The notes beneath the pieces were generated by a model. It did no database searches and had not been told where the DNA came from. It saw only the letters and a list, made by a program, of their open reading frames with translations. This document shows positions 60,774-64,000 of a stretch of 64,000 nucleotides of DNA, one piece after another. Made by a program: the position numbers and the translations under genes. The stretch spans positions 2,418,001 to 2,482,000 of the forward strand of contig NZ_CP094824.1 of NCBI RefSeq assembly GCF_025561425.1, in the 5' to 3' direction. Numbering within the stretch: the first letter of the stretch is position 1; each line of letters begins with the position of its first letter. This DNA is from Mammaliicoccus sciuri. Its GTDB lineage: Bacteria > Bacillota > Bacilli > Staphylococcales > Staphylococcaceae.

Positions 60774-61271
60774 TTAAGAATTTTTATGATAAATCAAATA
60801 TTCATCAAGATAAGGCACTTCAATAACTTTCGACCAATTTAATATGGAGCCAATAAAATCATTAATGTCTAATCCAGGCATATCATATGTATTTTCATCA
60901 TTTACTGTGCCACATGCATCTTCAACTACATGAACTTTAAACCCAAATTCAAAAGCTGAAATTGCTGTAAAAAGGACACAATATTCAATATTAAATCCGA
61001 CTATAACTAATTCAGTTACTTTATATTCATCTAATAAGACTTTTAAAGGAGTATTAAAAAATGCACTAGGTGTATCTTTTTTAATAAGAATATCACTTAA
61101 ATTATTTATATCATTATCTAATTCTCCACAATCATCATGTTTTATTATGAAAATAGGTAAATTTTCATTTTTGAATAGTTCACCTAAAGCTAATATTTTA
61201 TTTTTAGTATCACATCCATTCTCACCTTTTAAAAACTTTTTATGTACATCTATTATCAATAAGCCTTTCAT
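60774..61271 (-). CDS. Isochorismatase-family cysteine hydrolase
   Basis: A 165-residue cysteine hydrolase of the isochorismatase fold. Catalytic Asp is in LLIIDVHKKF near 4-13, Lys in IIKHDD near 58-63, and Cys in GFNIEYCVLFTA near 96-107. It could hydrolyse nicotinamide, an isochorismate-like ether or an amide; substrate unknown. The ATG at 61269-61271 has GAGGTGG upstream, and the longer frame's GTG lies within it. Confidence 0.85.
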   Translation of the reverse strand: MKGLLIIDVHKKFLKGENGCDTKNKILALGELFKNENLPIFIIKHDDCGELDNDINNLSDILIKKDTPSAFFNTPLKVLLDEYKVTELVIVGFNIEYCVLFTAISAFEFGFKVHVVEDACGTVNDENTYDMPGLDINDFIGSILNWSKVIEVPYLDEYLIYHKNS

Positions 61272-61380
61272 ATATTCCACCTCAACAGATTCAAAAATAA
61301 TTTATTTTATCTATTTAGCTATTTTTAACTTATATTATCATTCGAGGAAAATAATTACAATTTAGTTCTGTACATCATTA

Positions 61381-61416
61381 AAGATGTGAGTTTACTACCT
61401 CTTTAACTCACATCTT
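61381..61416. terminator. Hairpin upstream of the isochorismatase-type gene
   Basis: AAGATGTGAGTT pairs perfectly with AACTCACATCTT around a 12-nt loop, followed on the plus strand by TT and six C. No plus-strand gene precedes it; it may be a remnant or a transcript boundary. Confidence 0.5.
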
Positions 61417-61465
61417 TTCCCCCCCATTCTCAACAAACTTCCTCTCCCCATATTCCTCATTCCAA

Positions 61466-61501
61466 TTAAAAAACCTGGTACAGCTTATGTTCTGTACCAG
61501 G
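61466..61501 (-). terminator. Terminator of MFS-DUF456 operon
   Basis: CCTGGTACAG pairs with CTGTACCAGG around an 8-nt loop, followed on the minus strand by six T. Confidence 0.88.
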
Positions 61502-61515
61502 CATTCCCTACCATA

Positions 61516-61998
61516 TTAAATAATAATATCAATAAAGAACCATATGATCATGACTACCATAATCAATGCTTTTGCTATTGAGCTTGTTAAGAAACCAAGT
61601 AATGATCCTACGCTTGCATTTGTTGCAGCTGCGATATCACCTTTTTGAATGATTTCTGTTACAAATACTAATACAAATGGAACGATTATAATTCCAAATG
61701 GAGGAAATACGAAACAACCGATAATGACACCGACTGCAGCCATTGTCTCTCCTAATTTAGAACCTCCAAATTTCTTAACGAAATAACTATTCATAATGAT
61801 ATCTGACAAGATCATAAATATTGTAAATACAATCATTACTACCCAAAATACCCAAGACAATTTGCTTGAATCAATTGCAAAGTGATAAATGAAATACCCT
61901 ATCCATATAAATAATACGGATGGAATAATAGGTTTCACTAATCCTATAAATGCAATTACAAACATTAAGATAATTAATATCCAACTTATTGCTGTCAT
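61516..61998 (-). CDS. DUF456 membrane protein
   Basis: A 160-residue protein of the DUF456 family with four or five hydrophobic segments and glycine-rich stretches (GSKLGETMAAVGVIIGCFVFPPFG near 79-102, landmark only). Function unknown. It starts 11 nt after the MFS gene, with TAGGAGA upstream, and ends in a terminator, so the two form an operon. Confidence 0.85.
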   Translation of the reverse strand: MTAISWILIILMFVIAFIGLVKPIIPSVLFIWIGYFIYHFAIDSSKLSWVFWVVMIVFTIFMILSDIIMNSYFVKKFGGSKLGETMAAVGVIIGCFVFPPFGIIIVPFVLVFVTEIIQKGDIAAATNASVGSLLGFLTSSIAKALIMVVMIIWFFIDIII

Positions 61999-62009
61999 TA
62001 TTATATCTC

Positions 62010-63221
62010 CTATCTTACTTTAGTTTCGTTATGTGTCGTATGTTCTACTGTGAAAATAAGTAATACAAATGCTACTGCTATTGATAAACTTGAAACAAAG
62101 AATACATTGCCTAGTCCAACTATATCACTCATAATACCACCTAATAAATTTCCACCTAACTGACCGATTACCATTGCATTGGCAAACAATGTTGATGCGT
62201 AACCTGGAAATTCTGGTAAAATATCTTGGAAATAACTAATACCTAAACCGAGTAAAATAGCTAAGAAGAATGCTAATGCTAGTTGTCCTATCAACATTGC
62301 TACGAAACTATCAAACACCCCGATGCTAAAGTAATAACCGAATCCAAAAATAGAACCAACCATTAATAATGTTTTTGTTTTGAACTTACTTGCAATACTA
62401 CCAAGTATAATCATAAACGGAACTTCTAATCCCGCACATAAACTTGCTAAATAGCCGACATGTGATTCATTGTCTTTAAGATATTCTGTTACATATAATG
62501 GCATATTCAGTGTGTACATCCACTGACCGACATGTAACAAAATGAATGCTAAGAACGGTATTAATAACGTCGGTTCTTTCATTAAGTTTGGTGCTTTCTT
62601 TTCAGTAAAATTACCGATAGCATTTTTAATAACTTTCTTCGGCTCTTTATAAAATATAATTAATAATACTAAAACTGTTAAAAATAGTGCTACCGTTCCA
62701 CCAAACAATCCATCATATCCAAAGGCACTTAACAATACTGTCCCAATTAAAGGACCAAATAAAAATCCTAATGAAAATGTAGAACGTAGAACTGTATTAG
62801 CAAATATACTTCTATCCTTATAAGCTGATTCATTAATTGATTCACGTGCTGAGGCATACATTTGAGGCATTGCTGGTGCAGCTAAACCTTGGAACATTGC
62901 GTAAAGTGCGATAAACACCCAAATTGTATGTATGTAGAAATAAATGGAGAAACATAATGCACCCATAATAAGTGCGGTAATGATAAGATATTTACGATTA
63001 ATTTTGCCACTATCTGAAAATCTAGCAACAATAGAGTTTACTGTAAATGATGCCCCTGCTGCAAGCGCCATTAACAAACCATATTGCCCTTTCGACATGC
63101 CTAAATGTTGCGTCGCATACAACACTAGAAATGGAACAGTAATCGCAATTGCCATACCGAGTAAACCCATATTTGCGGTAAAGAGTTTGTAATTTTTTAT
63201 TTGAAATAATTTCAAAAACAT
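62010..63221 (-). CDS. MFS transporter (sugar-efflux SET-like)
   Basis: A 403-residue, 12-helix major facilitator. Conserved features such as ARFSDSGKINRKYLI near 65-80, LRSTFSLGFLFGPLIGT near 146-162 and GLGISYFQDILPEFPGYASTLFANAM-like C-terminal half (landmark) fit the sugar efflux (SetA/SetB-type) branch. Substrate unknown. The start has AGGAAG 10 nt upstream. First gene of an operon with DUF456, divergent from a MOSC gene. Confidence 0.82.
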   Translation of the reverse strand: MFLKLFQIKNYKLFTANMGLLGMAIAITVPFLVLYATQHLGMSKGQYGLLMALAAGASFTVNSIVARFSDSGKINRKYLIITALIMGALCFSIYFYIHTIWVFIALYAMFQGLAAPAMPQMYASARESINESAYKDRSIFANTVLRSTFSLGFLFGPLIGTVLLSAFGYDGLFGGTVALFLTVLVLLIIFYKEPKKVIKNAIGNFTEKKAPNLMKEPTLLIPFLAFILLHVGQWMYTLNMPLYVTEYLKDNESHVGYLASLCAGLEVPFMIILGSIASKFKTKTLLMVGSIFGFGYYFSIGVFDSFVAMLIGQLALAFFLAILLGLGISYFQDILPEFPGYASTLFANAMVIGQLGGNLLGGIMSDIVGLGNVFFVSSLSIAVAFVLLIFTVEHTTHNETKVR

Positions 63222-63355
63222 GAATTCACAACTTCCTATCTTTTATTATATGCTTGTACTTTAAAGCTTATCCTCTGCTACGTCAATGCTTTATTGCTAT
63301 AATTCACATTAACCGGTAAAATCATTATTAAATAGTGTAAAAAGGAGTCACTCTC

Positions 63356-64000
63356 GTGGATTACAAAGTAGATTATATATCAGTCGGAAAAATTGCTAAT
63401 ATCACATTTAGCGATCAAAAATCTAAAAAGACTGCCATTTTCAAAAAACCTTTTAAAGATAAGGTGTACTTAACACATACAGGCTTTGTTGAAGACGAAC
63501 AGCAATACAAAGGACACGGTGGCCCTGAAAAAGCCCTCTGTTTTTACAGCAAAGATAATTATGCATATTGGGATGACATTATTGATTTGTTACCGAAGTA
63601 TGCAATTTTCGGAGAGAATATAACCGTTTCAGGTTTAACAGAAGAAGATTTAAACATTGGTGACACTTACGAACTTGGTGAAGCGATCATTCAAGTTTCA
63701 TGTCCAAGACAACCTTGCGCTACAATCGCACAACGATATGGCATTAAAGACTTAGTTAAACGCATGGCTGATAGTTATCGAACAGGCTGTTACTTCAGAG
63801 TATTAAAAGAAGGATACGTAGCACAGAATGACAATATGAGATTAATTGAGCAAACTGAGCCTAAACTATCGATTTATGCATTGAATGAAACACGATTTAA
63901 AGATAGTAAAAATCTACAACGTATCGACAATATTTTAAATCACGAAGCGATTAATGATGAAACCCGCGATATATTTACGAAGTTAAGAGAACGTCTGTCA
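63356..64000 (+). CDS. MOSC-domain protein, YiiM-like (3' end beyond window)
   Basis: The frame starts at GTG 63356 with AAAAAGGAG upstream and is open to the window edge (215 codons visible). MOSC domain (about 40-160) with GGPEKALCFYS, IFGENITVSGL near 84-94, and Cys in VSCPRQPCATIA near 119-130, then a helical C-terminal extension as in YiiM. MOSC proteins bind or move sulfur for molybdenum cofactor; YiiM-like members reduce N-hydroxylated bases with electron partners. The window's formate dehydrogenase needs that cofactor. Confidence 0.88.
   Translation, partial: MDYKVDYISVGKIANITFSDQKSKKTAIFKKPFKDKVYLTHTGFVEDEQQYKGHGGPEKALCFYSKDNYAYWDDIIDLLPKYAIFGENITVSGLTEEDLNIGDTYELGEAIIQVSCPRQPCATIAQRYGIKDLVKRMADSYRTGCYFRVLKEGYVAQNDNMRLIEQTEPKLSIYALNETRFKDSKNLQRIDNILNHEAINDETRDIFTKLRERLS

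Noticed and set aside
1-64000. tRNA, rRNA, prophage, conjugative or replication-origin features
   Set aside because: No cloverleaf-like sequence, phage structural genes, relaxase, iteron or DnaA-box clusters were recognised by reading; a tRNA scan was not possible.

Overview
The window is low-GC Firmicute DNA from the family Staphylococcaceae. Signs of this are tarO, SsaA-type CHAP proteins with asparagine-rich spacers, gdpS, an aureolysin-like protease and a FdhA/DUF1641 pair, together with PerR, WalR, GlnR, CodY and CcpA-type sites in the expected places. It does not read like S. aureus itself. A Mammaliicoccus (S. sciuri group) or related Staphylococcus is my best guess, by inference only. 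There are no rRNA or tRNA genes, CRISPR arrays or prophage.

Layout. Positions 1-9.1 kb are housekeeping: a lipoprotein, a YigZ protein, tarO, gdpS, a two-gene ThrE exporter, pepT, glycerate kinase, bacilliredoxin and a second lipoprotein. Positions 9.2-11.9 kb hold two IS30-family copies, one of which has had half of itself inverted. They cut off the 3' end of an AraC/Rsp-like regulator (11.9-13.15 kb) that also carries a frameshift. Positions 13.6-25.9 kb hold two ssaA paralogues around an NhaC antiporter, a broken DUF4870 gene, a glutamate-type symporter, the metNPQ methionine ABC operon, a DUF485/acetate-symporter pair with an amber mutation, a flavin monooxygenase and a glucosaminidase. 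Positions 26-34 kb hold fdhA-DUF1641, cstA, dsdA, a DMT transporter and a Nudix hydrolase. Positions 34.5-42.7 kb hold katA (PerR box), a marR-MFS pair, an M20 amidohydrolase, amt (GlnR box), a second NhaC and an unrecognised gene.

Positions 42.7-45.3 kb look like one operon: a secreted M4 metalloprotease, a 46-codon ORF with an excellent ribosome binding site, and a helix-turn-helix/TPR regulator of PlcR/Rgg (RRNPP) build. This is the best candidate for an undescribed system here, a peptide-sensing regulator tied to an exoprotease. Positions 45.5-54 kb hold iadA, hxlR-MFS, a PHP phosphatase, a nitroreductase, a GNAT, a ROK sugar kinase, corA and purU. Positions 54-60.7 kb are a lactose/cellobiose-type PTS locus with a DUF871 (MupG-like) hydrolase. 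It is split and truncated by two different IS150-like elements, and its terminal dehydrogenase gene is frameshifted. The window closes with an isochorismatase-type hydrolase, DUF456, an MFS transporter and a partial MOSC protein.

Two themes stand out beyond single genes. One is gene decay: five or six genes are broken by nonsense, frameshift or IS events. The other is short intergenic hairpin modules (31 bp, about 41-bp spacing) whose loops are conserved while both arms change together. They occur at 23.7, 31.2 and 36.1 kb, with a partial copy at 46.75 kb. A second hairpin family is at 50.4 and 60.7 kb.
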